From contig CAIXPS010000090.1 in NCBI GenBank assembly GCA_903921365.1, forward strand, positions 1-50,957: a stretch of 50,957 nt of DNA, in the 5' to 3' direction. Both the position numbers and the translations under genes were made by a program. The notes below the pieces were generated by a model. That model made no database searches. It was given only the letters and a program-made list of their open reading frames with translations, and was not told the DNA's origin. Position 1 is the first letter of the stretch, and each line of letters opens with the position of its first letter. Shown in pieces: positions 7,417 through 15,409 of the stretch. Source of the stretch: an uncultured bacterium (GTDB taxonomy: Bacteria > Chloroflexota > Anaerolineae > J036 > Brachytrichaceae).

Positions 7417-9273
7417 ATGAACGCTAAGTCAATATTCAAACGACTCATTGGAATACTTTCAGGAATTGCTATCGGAGTGATCGGCGCAATGCTGGTCGGG
7501 GTGACGTTGGCGCAAACAGGCTCATCGGCGCTGGTCGCAGCACCTCAATCTGCTACGGCGCCAGGAACCATGTCGTACCAGGGGCGGATTCTTCAGGTCA
7601 ATGGACAACCTTACACCGGTCAGGGGTATTTCAAATTCGCAGTAGTGGATGGCTCGACCTATTACTGGACAAATGATGGTCTGCCGTCTGCCACTCCGCC
7701 ATTTACGCCAACCAACCCTGTCACGATCACTGTGAATAATGGTCTGGTGAGTGTATTGCTGGGCGACAACACGATACCCAACATGTCGCCGTTATCAGCC
7801 GGGGTATTCAGTGGTCAAGATCGTCGCCTGAGGATCTGGTTCAGTCAGAACGGGGCGACCTATGAACGATTGTCACCAGATGTTCAACTCGCGTCAGTCC
7901 CATATGCATTTAACTCGGAAGCACTGGCAGGGCAACCGGCGACGTTTTATCTCGATGCATCGAATATCAACACTGGGACATTGAGTCAGGCGCACATCGA
8001 TGCAACGATGGCGCGTGTGTCACAAATTACACCCACGGTCTGGATGAACGCAGGCGCAGGCAGCGGGCTGGACGCCGACCTTCTTGACGGGCAGCATGGC
8101 GCATTCTACCGAAATGCTGGAAATATCAATGCCGGGACGTTGAGCCAGACATACATCGACCCGGCAATTGTGCGCGCCAGCCAGATAACAGCATCCGTGG
8201 CTGCAGCTGGCTTTATAACCGGTGGACAGTCATTGAATGCCTCAAATATCACAACCGGGGCGTTAAACCAGGCATACATCGATCCGGCAATGGCGCGGTT
8301 GAACCAGGTTGTGCCAGCAGTTGCCGCAGCGGGGTTTATCACACAGAGTGCTGCGGACGCGCGTTACGCGCGCATTAACCCAACCACGCAGCAAATTGCG
8401 TTGCTGAAGTGGTATGGCGCGATCAGCACGACGCAGAGCAATATTGCCGTCGGAGCTGGTCCGACAGAGATTGCCTTCGATGGTTTTAATATGTGGGTGG
8501 GTAATTCCAACAGCAATACCGTCAGTGTGCTTCGAACGAACGATGGGTACCATGTCATGACACCTACAGTCGGCTACTACCCGCTTGGCATGGCTTACGA
8601 TGGAATCAATATGTGGGTGGCTAATGCCGGTGATTGCACTGTGAACGTCATTCGCGCCAGCGACGGCTACCATGTCATGACGCCAACCATCATCGCTCCA
8701 TGCTACCCCAGAAGCATCGCCTTCGACGGTGTCAACATGTGGGTGGTGAATCCCTGGGGCAACAATGTGAGCGTGCTGCGCGCCAGCGACGGTTACCATG
8801 TCATGACGCCGACCGTCGGCAACGACCCTTATGCCATCGCCTTCGACGGCGTCAACATGTGGGTGACTAACGACAACAGCGGCAACATCAGCGTGCTCCG
8901 CGCCAGCGACGGCTACCATGTCATGACGCCAACCGTTGGAAATGACCCCAGAGCCATGGCTTTTGACGGCGTCAATATGTGGGTGACGAATAGAAGCATT
9001 CCCGGCTACGTCAGCGTGCTCCGCGCCAACGATGGCGCCCAGATCATGACGATTCCAGTCGGCGCCGACCCCAGAGGTATTGCCTTTGACGGCGCCAACA
9101 TGTGGGTGTCAAATGAGGGCAGCGCTCCTAACTATAACGTGAGTGTGATTCGCGTCAGTGACGGTTACCATGTCATGACGCCAACCGTCGGCGTATATCC
9201 GGTCGGTGTTGCCTTCGACGGCGCCCACATGTGGGTTGTAAATAACGCCAGCGGGACCGTAAGTAAGCGATGA
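7417..9273 (+). CDS. Secreted beta-propeller protein with seven YVTN/NHL-like repeats
   Basis: A 618-residue exported protein. The start ATG at 7417 has AAGGAGA at 7401-7407 and is followed by a signal peptide (basic MNAKSIFKR, hydrophobic core, cleavage near TLAQTG). Residues about 50-170 are a beta domain seen in many exported proteins (MSYQGRILQVNGQPYTG). Residues about 180-330 hold three copies of N-I-N-T-G-T-L-S-Q-x-x-I-D-x-x-x-A-R and a tail-fibre-like SGLDADLLDGQHGAFY segment. Residues about 340-618 are seven blades of about 41 residues, each with IAFDGVNMWV and SVLRASDGYHVMTPTVG. No catalytic residues are visible; a surface binding or scaffold role is likely. It ends with TVSKR, without a wall-anchor motif. 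Confidence 0.8.
   Translation: MNAKSIFKRLIGILSGIAIGVIGAMLVGVTLAQTGSSALVAAPQSATAPGTMSYQGRILQVNGQPYTGQGYFKFAVVDGSTYYWTNDGLPSATPPFTPTNPVTITVNNGLVSVLLGDNTIPNMSPLSAGVFSGQDRRLRIWFSQNGATYERLSPDVQLASVPYAFNSEALAGQPATFYLDASNINTGTLSQAHIDATMARVSQITPTVWMNAGAGSGLDADLLDGQHGAFYRNAGNINAGTLSQTYIDPAIVRASQITASVAAAGFITGGQSLNASNITTGALNQAYIDPAMARLNQVVPAVAAAGFITQSAADARYARINPTTQQIALLKWYGAISTTQSNIAVGAGPTEIAFDGFNMWVGNSNSNTVSVLRTNDGYHVMTPTVGYYPLGMAYDGINMWVANAGDCTVNVIRASDGYHVMTPTIIAPCYPRSIAFDGVNMWVVNPWGNNVSVLRASDGYHVMTPTVGNDPYAIAFDGVNMWVTNDNSGNISVLRASDGYHVMTPTVGNDPRAMAFDGVNMWVTNRSIPGYVSVLRANDGAQIMTIPVGADPRGIAFDGANMWVSNEGSAPNYNVSVIRVSDGYHVMTPTVGVYPVGVAFDGAHMWVVNNASGTVSKR
8448..9268 (+). repeat. Tandem ~123-bp coding repeats of the propeller blades
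   Basis: Seven consecutive units of about 123 bases encode the propeller blades. The DNA is well conserved between units, for example TACCATGTCATGAC and TTCGACGGCGTCAACATGTG, including many third positions. This points to recent internal duplication or gene conversion. Confidence 0.75.
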
Positions 9274-9303
9274 CGGGTGAGATATGAAATGGAGTGTAAC
9301 CCA

Positions 9304-9609
9304 ATGCTTTTAATATCACCTTACAGATGCCGAATCGCATTGATCCTGGCAATCGCATGTGGCGTGATGGTCATGGGGACGGCGACTGCGGTCCATGCGC
9401 AGACCGGCGGCCCATATGCCATCTCGCCGGTCGTGATTGCGTCAGGCGGGCAATCCAGTTCATCCACTGGTTACTCTGTGCAATCCACTGTCGGGCAGCC
9501 GGCGGTGGGAAGCAACGCCAGCATCGATTACAGCGTCTGCGCGGGGTACTGGTGCAGCGCAGGATTGCCAGCATACCGGGCGTATTTGCCGTTGACAGTG
9601 CGCACATAG
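9304..9609 (+). CDS. Small secreted protein with C-terminal YLPL tail
   Basis: A 101-residue exported protein. ATG 9304 has GGAG at 9291-9294. In-frame codons further upstream (GTG 9277, ATG 9289) are possible but lack a better site. A signal peptide runs to about residue 33 (IALILAIACGVMVMGTATAVHAQ). The mature part has the pattern VVIASGGQSSSSTGYSVQST, V-G-Q-P-A-V-G and G-Y-W-C-S, which is common in Chloroflexota exported proteins, and ends AYLPLTVRT. The YLPLV-like end recurs on many exported proteins of that phylum and may be a sorting tail (inference). It is 30 bases downstream of the propeller gene and probably co-transcribed with it. Confidence 0.65.
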   Translation: MLLISPYRCRIALILAIACGVMVMGTATAVHAQTGGPYAISPVVIASGGQSSSSTGYSVQSTVGQPAVGSNASIDYSVCAGYWCSAGLPAYRAYLPLTVRT

Positions 9610-9872
9610 ATTGATGAAACGCAAGGTGTTAAAGGGTCGCGGCGAGAATCCGGATGGCGCCTCCGGTCGGGGTAGGGGTGATAGCATTGCCCATGAGCCG
9701 TGGTCAACCTGATATGTCATGGCAATGTGGCTCGGCACACCCTGGACGCCGCCAACCACAAAACGACGGTGCGGGCGAACCAGTAATCCGCATACCTCGA
9801 CTCGTCGTGGTCACCTTGCAACAATCCGCCCGCAATGTCATATGCGTGTTGATGGCGCCTCCAGTCATTGTA

Positions 9873-9935
9873 GGGGTGATAGCATTGCCCGACGAACCGT
9901 GGCCTGCCAGATATGTCATGGCAATGCTTCACCCC
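9873..9935. repeat. Hairpin repeat unit, second copy
   Basis: GGGGTGATAGCATTGCC (9873-9889) and GGCAATGCTTCACCCC (9920-9935) are complementary except for one extra base in the left arm, with a 30-base loop. This is the same architecture as the unit at 10008-10070. Confidence 0.7.
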
Positions 9936-10007
9936 GGACGACGCCAACCCGTCGTGATCACCTGGCAACGATCCGCCCGCAATGTCGTTTTTGTGCCGAT
10001 GACGGCC

Positions 10008-10070
10008 GGGGCGAAGCATTGCCAGTAACGTCACGGCACACATCGTTTTCGTGGGCAATGCTCTCGCCCC
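10008..10070. repeat. Hairpin repeat unit, third copy
   Basis: GGGGCGAAGCATTGCC (10008-10023) and GGCAATGCTCTCGCCCC (10054-10070) pair over 16 bases with one bulged base, with a 30-base loop. The compensating Y/R changes relative to the 9873 unit (GGGGTG/CACCCC versus GGGGCG/CGCCCC) suggest selection on, or copying of, the stem. Confidence 0.7.
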
Positions 10071-10188
10071 TACGATGATCGGAACGGATCGGACGCTCGA
10101 CCATTCGTGATCACCTGGCAACGATCCGCCCGCAATGTCGTATGTGTGCCGATGACGGCCGGGGCGTGCAGGGCTGCATTGCCATAGC

Positions 10189-11013
10189 CTATAGGCGGTA
10201 CACACGGCAGGCGGTCCCGCCCATGAGCTGGTTGATCTGTCGCGTGCTCAGCGAGGCGCCTGCCTGTCGCGCGAGATCGACGGTGTCGCGATACTCGCCG
10301 GCCTGTGTGCAGATCGGCCAGTCGCTGCCGAACATGAGACGATCTTCACCCAGCACATTGATGGCCGATTGTATATACTGGCCGAGCGTCTGCCACAATG
10401 TGTTGCGTGGAACATCGTCATTCGAAGTCAGATAGCCGGACACCTTGACCGCCACATTCTGCATGCCGGCTAGCGGTTGTAGCGCAGCGCCAAACTCTTC
10501 TTCACCGCCGATCTTCAGCCGATGCCCGCCAAAGTGATCGAGGATGAACACGGTCTGCGGGTGTGAGCGGACGATGTCAATCGCCAGCGGCATGTGGATC
10601 GAACCCATCAACAGATCGCACGACAACCCCAATCGCCCCAGATGCGCCAGGTTTACATCAATCGTTGCGCGCACTTTTGGCGCAAAGGGGAGATTGAGAC
10701 GAACGCCCTTGAAGCGTGAGTCGCGCGCGAACCCGCTCAACATGCTGCCTGCATTGCGATTCGCCAGATCGACGTGCCCGACAACGCCCGCTAGGAATGG
10801 ATGCTCGTTACAAAGTTCGAGCATCCAGGGGATTTCTTCCGGCGTCCCGGTTGCCTGCACCAGAATCGCGCGCTCCACACCGCGGGCGCGCATTTCCGGG
10901 CGCACATCCTCAGGCAGGCGATCCTGATACAGCACCGGGTTCGCTGGCGTCAACCACGGATAGTCAAACCGATTGATCTGCCAGCAATGCAGATGGCTGT
11001 CGACGATGTCCAG
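10189..11013 (-). CDS. Amidohydrolase 2 family (L-fuconolactonase-like) starting at CTG
   Basis: A TIM-barrel metal-dependent hydrolase of the COG3618 kind, which includes sugar lactonases. Read from CTG at 11013 it has 274 residues and begins (M/L)DIVDSHLHCW, so the metal-binding HxH is H7/H9. Later ligands are H160 in ILDHFGG and D221 in FGSDWP. No ATG, GTG or TTG exists between the upstream gene's TAA (11017-11019) and the HxH. The next usable start, TTG 10953, would delete this essential motif. GGAGAG at 11026-11021 lies seven bases before the CTG, within the end of the preceding gene. Context with two sugar-acid dehydratases fits a lactonase that opens an aldonolactone. Substrate is inferred. 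Confidence 0.8.
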   Translation of the reverse strand: MDIVDSHLHCWQINRFDYPWLTPANPVLYQDRLPEDVRPEMRARGVERAILVQATGTPEEIPWMLELCNEHPFLAGVVGHVDLANRNAGSMLSGFARDSRFKGVRLNLPFAPKVRATIDVNLAHLGRLGLSCDLLMGSIHMPLAIDIVRSHPQTVFILDHFGGHRLKIGGEEEFGAALQPLAGMQNVAVKVSGYLTSNDDVPRNTLWQTLGQYIQSAINVLGEDRLMFGSDWPICTQAGEYRDTVDLARQAGASLSTRQINQLMGGTACRVYRL

Positions 11014-11016
11014 AGG

Positions 11017-12162
11017 TTATCTCTCCACCGAAATCGCGTAGCCGCCCTCGATGTGCGGGAATCTGGCTTCCAGTCCCTCCGGGATATCGACGCCCAGACC
11101 AGGTTTGTCTGGAATCTCCAGCCAGCCGTCTGTGATCGTCGGTTTCGCCTGTAGGATCTGCCATTGCAACGGCCCCTGGATCATGCACAGTTCGAGCACT
11201 TTGGGATTTGGGAGCGCGGCAACGGCATGAGCATTGGCCATTGTCATCAGGCCGTTGTGCCAGTTGTGCGGGCAAAGCCCCACGCCGTAACGGTGCGCCA
11301 CTTCCGCGATCTGCATGACTGCCGATATCCCGCAAATCCCTGCATCGGGCTGGACGATGCTGTAGGCTTTCTTCTCCAGGTATGGGCGGAATTGCTCCAG
11401 GGTGGTGAACTGTTCGCCGCCGGTGATCGGCATGTCGACGGACGCATTGATGCGCGCATACCCGTCGATGTCAGTCTGTGGGATCGGTTCCTCGAACCAC
11501 TTGAAACCGAGTCGATCCAGCTCCTTTGCAACCACGAGCGCCTGGTCAATGGTCAGGCGCTGGTTGCCATCGAGCATCAACTCCATTCGCCCGTTAACCG
11601 TCTGCGCCAGTTCACGCACCAGGCCGAGGAAGCGATCGACCGTGACGCCATCCCAGGCCCAGTCCGTGCCAATGCGGAACTTCATCGCGGTGTATCCGGA
11701 CGCGATGTATTCGATGGCTTCGTCGATCAACTGCTCCGGGCGGTGGCGCCAGTCATATCGGCACCCGCTGGAGGCATACAGGCGCACTTTTTTCAAAGGA
11801 GTCGCGGTAAGAAGTTGACTGACCGGCTTACCCGCCGCCTTGCCCTTCAAGTCCCATAAAGCACTGTCGATGCCGCCGATCGCGCAGTCATGCGACCAAC
11901 TCCTGTTATGCGGCACAGGCACGGTGCGCTGGTCGAGCGGGTCGCGCCCGATCAGCAGAGGGCTATACCACTGCACCCACTCGCGCATCATCAACGGATT
12001 ACCATAGGCGCAGGCCTCGCCGATGCCCGTGAGCCCCTCATCGGTCTCGATCACGACAATGGCGCAATCGGCCTTGATAATCCGCGATCGCGCGGTAACC
12101 CACTGTCGTTCAAGCTCGTGCGGCCGCGATAAGCAAAGCGTTTGTATACCAGTGATTTTCAT
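11017..12162 (-). CDS. Mandelate racemase/muconate lactonizing family sugar-acid dehydratase
   Basis: Enolase-superfamily enzyme of 381 residues that abstracts the proton alpha to a carboxylate, most likely dehydrating a sugar acid. An N-terminal capping domain (1-120) is followed by a TIM barrel. The general-base lysine is K161 in AMKFRIG, where the usual KxK is K-x-R. Metal ligands are D198, E224 and E250, and the Asp-His dyad is D273 and H299 (CPHNWHNG). The complete catalytic set says it is active. The substrate is unknown; fuconate- or rhamnonate-type acids fit the adjacent lactonase-like gene. It is the fourth gene of the minus-strand operon. Confidence 0.85.
   Translation of the reverse strand: MKITGIQTLCLSRPHELERQWVTARSRIIKADCAIVVIETDEGLTGIGEACAYGNPLMMREWVQWYSPLLIGRDPLDQRTVPVPHNRSWSHDCAIGGIDSALWDLKGKAAGKPVSQLLTATPLKKVRLYASSGCRYDWRHRPEQLIDEAIEYIASGYTAMKFRIGTDWAWDGVTVDRFLGLVRELAQTVNGRMELMLDGNQRLTIDQALVVAKELDRLGFKWFEEPIPQTDIDGYARINASVDMPITGGEQFTTLEQFRPYLEKKAYSIVQPDAGICGISAVMQIAEVAHRYGVGLCPHNWHNGLMTMANAHAVAALPNPKVLELCMIQGPLQWQILQAKPTITDGWLEIPDKPGLGVDIPEGLEARFPHIEGGYAISVER
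11021..11026 (-). promoter_or_regulatory. Ribosome binding site supporting the CTG start
   Basis: GGAGAG on the minus strand overlaps the last codons of the mandelate-racemase-like gene. It is seven bases from CTG 11013-11011, which is standard spacing. Initiation four bases after the upstream stop would be coupled to termination of the preceding gene. Confidence 0.55.
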
Positions 12163-12190
12163 AGCTATTTTTACCTTCCAGTAAATATCT

Positions 12191-12258
12191 GATCTTCTCC
12201 GATCTTCTCCGATCCTTTTCTGATTCCCCCTCCCGGAGGGAGGGGGTTAGGGGGCGGG
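12191..12258. repeat. Short tandem repeat and C-rich/G-rich element between dehydratase genes
   Basis: GATCTTCTCC occurs twice in tandem plus a partial third copy at 12191-12214. It is followed at 12225-12258 by an imperfect inverted repeat CCCCCTCCC...GGGAGGGGG and a G-rich tail. The second part resembles the repeat found in frame inside the E2 gene. It breaks the otherwise tight operon by about 100 bases. Confidence 0.55.
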
Positions 12259-12262
12259 CCTC

Positions 12263-13432
12263 TTACGAATCCGCAATCCCGCCATCCGGATGTTCTGCGC
12301 CGTAATACCGCCGCGCCATGGTGTTCGCCTTATTCCCGCTGGAGAAATCTGGCGGCCGGCGCGCGCAGGCGGCTTCATCGATCTCGACGCCCAGTCCAGG
12401 CTTCGTGGGCGGCAGAATGTGACCGTTGACCACGGGCAAGGGGTCTTTGACCAGTTCCTGCGCTTCCGGCGCCGTGTCCGGGTCGATCATCTCCTGGATG
12501 ACGAAGTTCGGGCATACCAGGTCAACCTGGACGCAGGCGGCAGTCGATATCGGGCCGTAAGGATTGTGCGGCGCGATGCCGGCATAGTACACCTCTGCCA
12601 TTGTGGCGATCTTGCGCACCTCGCTGATTCCCCCGGCGTGGCAGCAGTCGGGTTGCAGGACGCTGGCGGCCTTGTTCTCGAGGATTTCGCGGAAGCCCCA
12701 CCGCGTGAAGAGTCGCTCGCCCGTGGCGATTGGCGTGACTAACGCGCGCGCAATCGGCGCCATGGCGTCGGGGTTCTCGGCCTGGCAAGGCTCTTCGAGG
12801 AACAACGGGTGATATGGCTCGAACACGCGGCCATACTGAATCGCCATTTGTGGCGTCAGGCGACCGTGCAGGTCCAGCAGGATGTCAATGTCCTCGCCAA
12901 CCGCTTCGCGCACCGCCCGCAACCCGGCTTCGGCCTGTCGCAAACCCCTTGGCCCGTCCACGATGCCTGTGATCGGCACTGGAACCGTCTTAATCGCCGT
13001 CCAGCCTTTCGCCACTTTTGACAGCGCGTCCTGCGCCATCAACTCTGGCGTGGCGCCGCCGAAATGAGTGTAGACGCGCACCTTATCCCGCGCCCGTCCG
13101 CCCAGCAGTTCGTAGATGGGTTTACCAAGTTCCTTCCCTTTGATGTCCCATAGCGCCTGATCGATTCCTGATATCGCGGACAACCCGATAATCCCCATGC
13201 GCCAGAAACCGCTGCGTGACAGGATTTGCCAGCAGTACTCGATACGCGTGGGATCTTCACCCATGATCATGGGTTCCATATCCTGGATGCAGCCGGCAAC
13301 AGCGCGGGGTTTGCCTTCGACCGAAGCTTCTCCCCAGCCGAACAGCCCGGGCTGATCCGTCTCTACCTTCACGAACACGAAGATCCGATGGCCGCCGTCG
13401 GCCAGGATCGGTTTGATAGCAGTTATTTTCAT
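12263..13432 (-). CDS. dgoD: D-galactonate dehydratase family enzyme
   Basis: A 389-residue enolase-superfamily dehydratase that converts an aldonate to a 2-keto-3-deoxy acid. Key residues D187 and H189 (LLDLHGR), E213 (LEEP), E239 (ATGER) and H289 (APHNPYGP) correspond one to one, with a shift of four, to D183/H185/E209/E235/H285 of E. coli DgoD as I recall them. The N-terminus MKITAIKPIL is standard. The C-terminal 30 residues (after KPGLGVEID) are an extra tail. Gluconate or other aldonates are possible substrates within the family. It lies between the 640-residue protein and the mandelate-racemase-like enzyme. Confidence 0.85.
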   Translation of the reverse strand: MKITAIKPILADGGHRIFVFVKVETDQPGLFGWGEASVEGKPRAVAGCIQDMEPMIMGEDPTRIEYCWQILSRSGFWRMGIIGLSAISGIDQALWDIKGKELGKPIYELLGGRARDKVRVYTHFGGATPELMAQDALSKVAKGWTAIKTVPVPITGIVDGPRGLRQAEAGLRAVREAVGEDIDILLDLHGRLTPQMAIQYGRVFEPYHPLFLEEPCQAENPDAMAPIARALVTPIATGERLFTRWGFREILENKAASVLQPDCCHAGGISEVRKIATMAEVYYAGIAPHNPYGPISTAACVQVDLVCPNFVIQEMIDPDTAPEAQELVKDPLPVVNGHILPPTKPGLGVEIDEAACARRPPDFSSGNKANTMARRYYGAEHPDGGIADS

Positions 13433-13483
13433 GTTCCTCTCCAGTTCAGAACGCGCCGATGCCTGCTAAGGCAGTGCGTGCTT

Positions 13484-15406
13484 CTACCAGGGCAAACGAT
13501 AGGATGGGACGTTTACAAACCGCTCCATCATGAAATCAAGCGTTATTTCTGTTCCGGGCGGCATATGCACCTGTAGGAGCCTATCGTTGACTTCCATGCG
13601 CTCAGAGGCTGTCTGTAGCGTTGGCGCGGCATACTGTGAGAGCTTGCCGGGATAGTCGCTGGTGCGCACCGGGTATGTCACGGATACAAACTGGTGTTCA
13701 CCAAACGCGCCAGCCTGAATCAGCACCTCGCGATCCTCGAACAGATTCAAGTTAACCAGGTGAACGACGGCGCCATCGTCTGATACCTTTTCCACGAGCG
13801 CGGCTACATCCGGAGGCAAGCCAGGGCGCAGGCGAACCGGGTCGAAATAACGCACCCGGCAAAACAGCAACCCGCCGTTGTAGATAATCTGCGGCGCGCC
13901 TGTGGTTAACTGCACGAGTGCCTCGGTGGTGACTGGGTTGAGTTGCTGCCAGTGATGGATGCCGACCTGGGTCAGGTCGTCATGGTCGGCGCGGATCATG
14001 TCCAGGCGGCGCGTGACCTGTCCGATGCTCTCCTGCAGGATGGTTTCGGGGTAGGCGGGGTTTTCACCGGCGATGAAACGCAGCCACGGTTGCTCATGGC
14101 CGAAGTCCTCTTTGCCGCGGAAGGGCACAACCGGTTCCCACTCGTAGCCGCTGTTCGCCCGCAGATATTCCAGGCGCTCCCAGTCCTCCGTCGTTCCCGA
14201 AGCGTTCCATAGCGCGGTTGGATACACCAGCGACATGGGTTGATAGTCGAACCAGCCGGAATCCGTATAGCGGTAGGGCACAACGAATGTTTTATGGTCG
14301 CTTATTCCCGCAGTCTGGCCGACCCAGTGCTGGCCGATGCTCATCACCAGTTCGCGGATATCCCGCATCGCGCCCAGTTTGACAATGTGATCCATCTGAA
14401 CGCGCGGCAGTTCCAGGTAGGCGGGGTCGCGCGTCATCAGGTAGGCGTTGGTTGCGCCAACGAGCGCCGCCATCTCGATGTTGTAGAACCCGTGCGGCCA
14501 CGACCAGCCATACAGTCCGCCGTACCACTTGCCATTGATGTACTCGCCGACCTCTCCCGACAGGCCGACGTTGTCTGGCATCAGCCCACCGTTCTGGCGG
14601 GCGCGCTCCATCCATGCGCCAACATACTCCTGCACCCAGCGGGTGTACTTCTCGTCGCCGGTCATGAGGAACGCATTTGTGATCAGGCTGGTCACACACA
14701 GGTTGCCAGCAACATCGCCGCGACTCATGCGATCCTGCATCGCTCGGCCCATCCGGCCGGCCAGTTCAGGATCGTTCAGGTCGTCGTATGTCTTGACGCC
14801 CGGCACGTCCTCATAGGGCAGGCCGTAGGGGCGCATGCCCTCGCCCCAGTTGTACGACGGTTCGCCCTCGAAATCGGCAAAGCCCCACCGCGGGCCGCCG
14901 CTCCCGTTGTGCGGCGCGCGGATGAGTTGATGCGCCGGATCGTAGTTGGGAGCCTCAGGGTCCTCGTTCAGGTAGAACCCGGCAAACCGTTTTGCGCGAT
15001 CCTGCAAAACCGGGTTAGTGGGATCGGCCAGACAGAGGAAGTAGAAGTAAATGTAGCTCTCGCCCTGATGGAACTGGTCGTACCCGATCTCGTATTCCTT
15101 GTGAATCTGGCCGGAGCGCGTCAACTGGCGAGTGACGGCGTCCCACTCGCGTTGACCCAGCGAGAGCATGTGATCGGCGCCGCCAAGCAGATAGTGCAGC
15201 GGCCAGTTGTAGAAGCTTTCGTAGAAGTCGTCCGCGCCGTCGCGCCCGAAAAGTTTGTCGCGCCAGATTAACTCGCCAGTGTCCGGGTGGGTATATTTCT
15301 GTAGAAATGGGTGCACCGACTGATCCATCACTTCGATCAGCCTGCGCTCAAGCGCCGCCCACGCCGGGGGCGTCAGGCACGGCATAGATGCATTGATGGT
15401 CAGCAT
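13484..15406 (-). CDS. Unrecognised 640-residue protein of a sugar-acid operon
   Basis: I do not recognise the family with certainty. The protein is soluble, without a signal peptide, and rich in aromatic residues. Its first 450 residues have the rhythm of an alpha/alpha-toroid carbohydrate enzyme: DDFYESFYNWPLHYLLGG, YEIGYDQFHQGESYIYFYF, RWGFADFEGEPSYNWGEGM and GLYGWSWPHGFYNIEMAALV are typical of substrate-facing helix ends. The last 150 residues are beta-rich (VVHLVNLNLFEDREVLIQAG, QVHMPPGTEITLDF), like an accessory sandwich domain. It starts three bases after the mannonate-dehydratase-like gene, with GGAGG in that gene's last codons, so the two are coupled. A glycosidase, lyase or epimerase role on an acidic sugar is inferred from context. 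Confidence 0.8.
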   Translation of the reverse strand: MLTINASMPCLTPPAWAALERRLIEVMDQSVHPFLQKYTHPDTGELIWRDKLFGRDGADDFYESFYNWPLHYLLGGADHMLSLGQREWDAVTRQLTRSGQIHKEYEIGYDQFHQGESYIYFYFLCLADPTNPVLQDRAKRFAGFYLNEDPEAPNYDPAHQLIRAPHNGSGGPRWGFADFEGEPSYNWGEGMRPYGLPYEDVPGVKTYDDLNDPELAGRMGRAMQDRMSRGDVAGNLCVTSLITNAFLMTGDEKYTRWVQEYVGAWMERARQNGGLMPDNVGLSGEVGEYINGKWYGGLYGWSWPHGFYNIEMAALVGATNAYLMTRDPAYLELPRVQMDHIVKLGAMRDIRELVMSIGQHWVGQTAGISDHKTFVVPYRYTDSGWFDYQPMSLVYPTALWNASGTTEDWERLEYLRANSGYEWEPVVPFRGKEDFGHEQPWLRFIAGENPAYPETILQESIGQVTRRLDMIRADHDDLTQVGIHHWQQLNPVTTEALVQLTTGAPQIIYNGGLLFCRVRYFDPVRLRPGLPPDVAALVEKVSDDGAVVHLVNLNLFEDREVLIQAGAFGEHQFVSVTYPVRTSDYPGKLSQYAAPTLQTASERMEVNDRLLQVHMPPGTEITLDFMMERFVNVPSYRLPW

Positions 15407-15409
15407 GGG

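Larger units (their letters stand above)
9641..10188. repeat. Array of imperfect hairpin repeats, no gene
   Basis: This gene-free stretch is built from an interspersed repeat. The segment TGATCACCTGGCAACGATCC plus CGCCCGCAATGTC occurs near 9807-9839 (diverged), 9954-9986 and 10108-10140. Between these lie hairpin units of the form GGGGYGA-AGCATTGCC, about 30 bases, then GGCAATGCT-TCRCCCC. The arms are 9675-9691/9721-9727 (right arm decayed), 9873-9889/9920-9935 and 10008-10023/10054-10070. A fourth left arm (GGGGCG...GCATTGCC) ends at 10183 just beside the amidohydrolase stop. Open frames across it are shadows of the repeats. Confidence 0.75.

Noticed and set aside
8448-9268. CRISPR-like regular repeats
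   Set aside because: The repeats are about 123 bases, coding and continuous in one frame with no spacers, so they are propeller blades.
9641-10188. Small genes in the repeat array
   Set aside because: Frames on both strands run through repeat copies, overlap each other and lack ribosome sites.
14240-15271. A 343-residue plus-strand frame
   Set aside because: It is antisense to the 640-residue gene; composition rich in His, Val and Arg shows a shadow frame.
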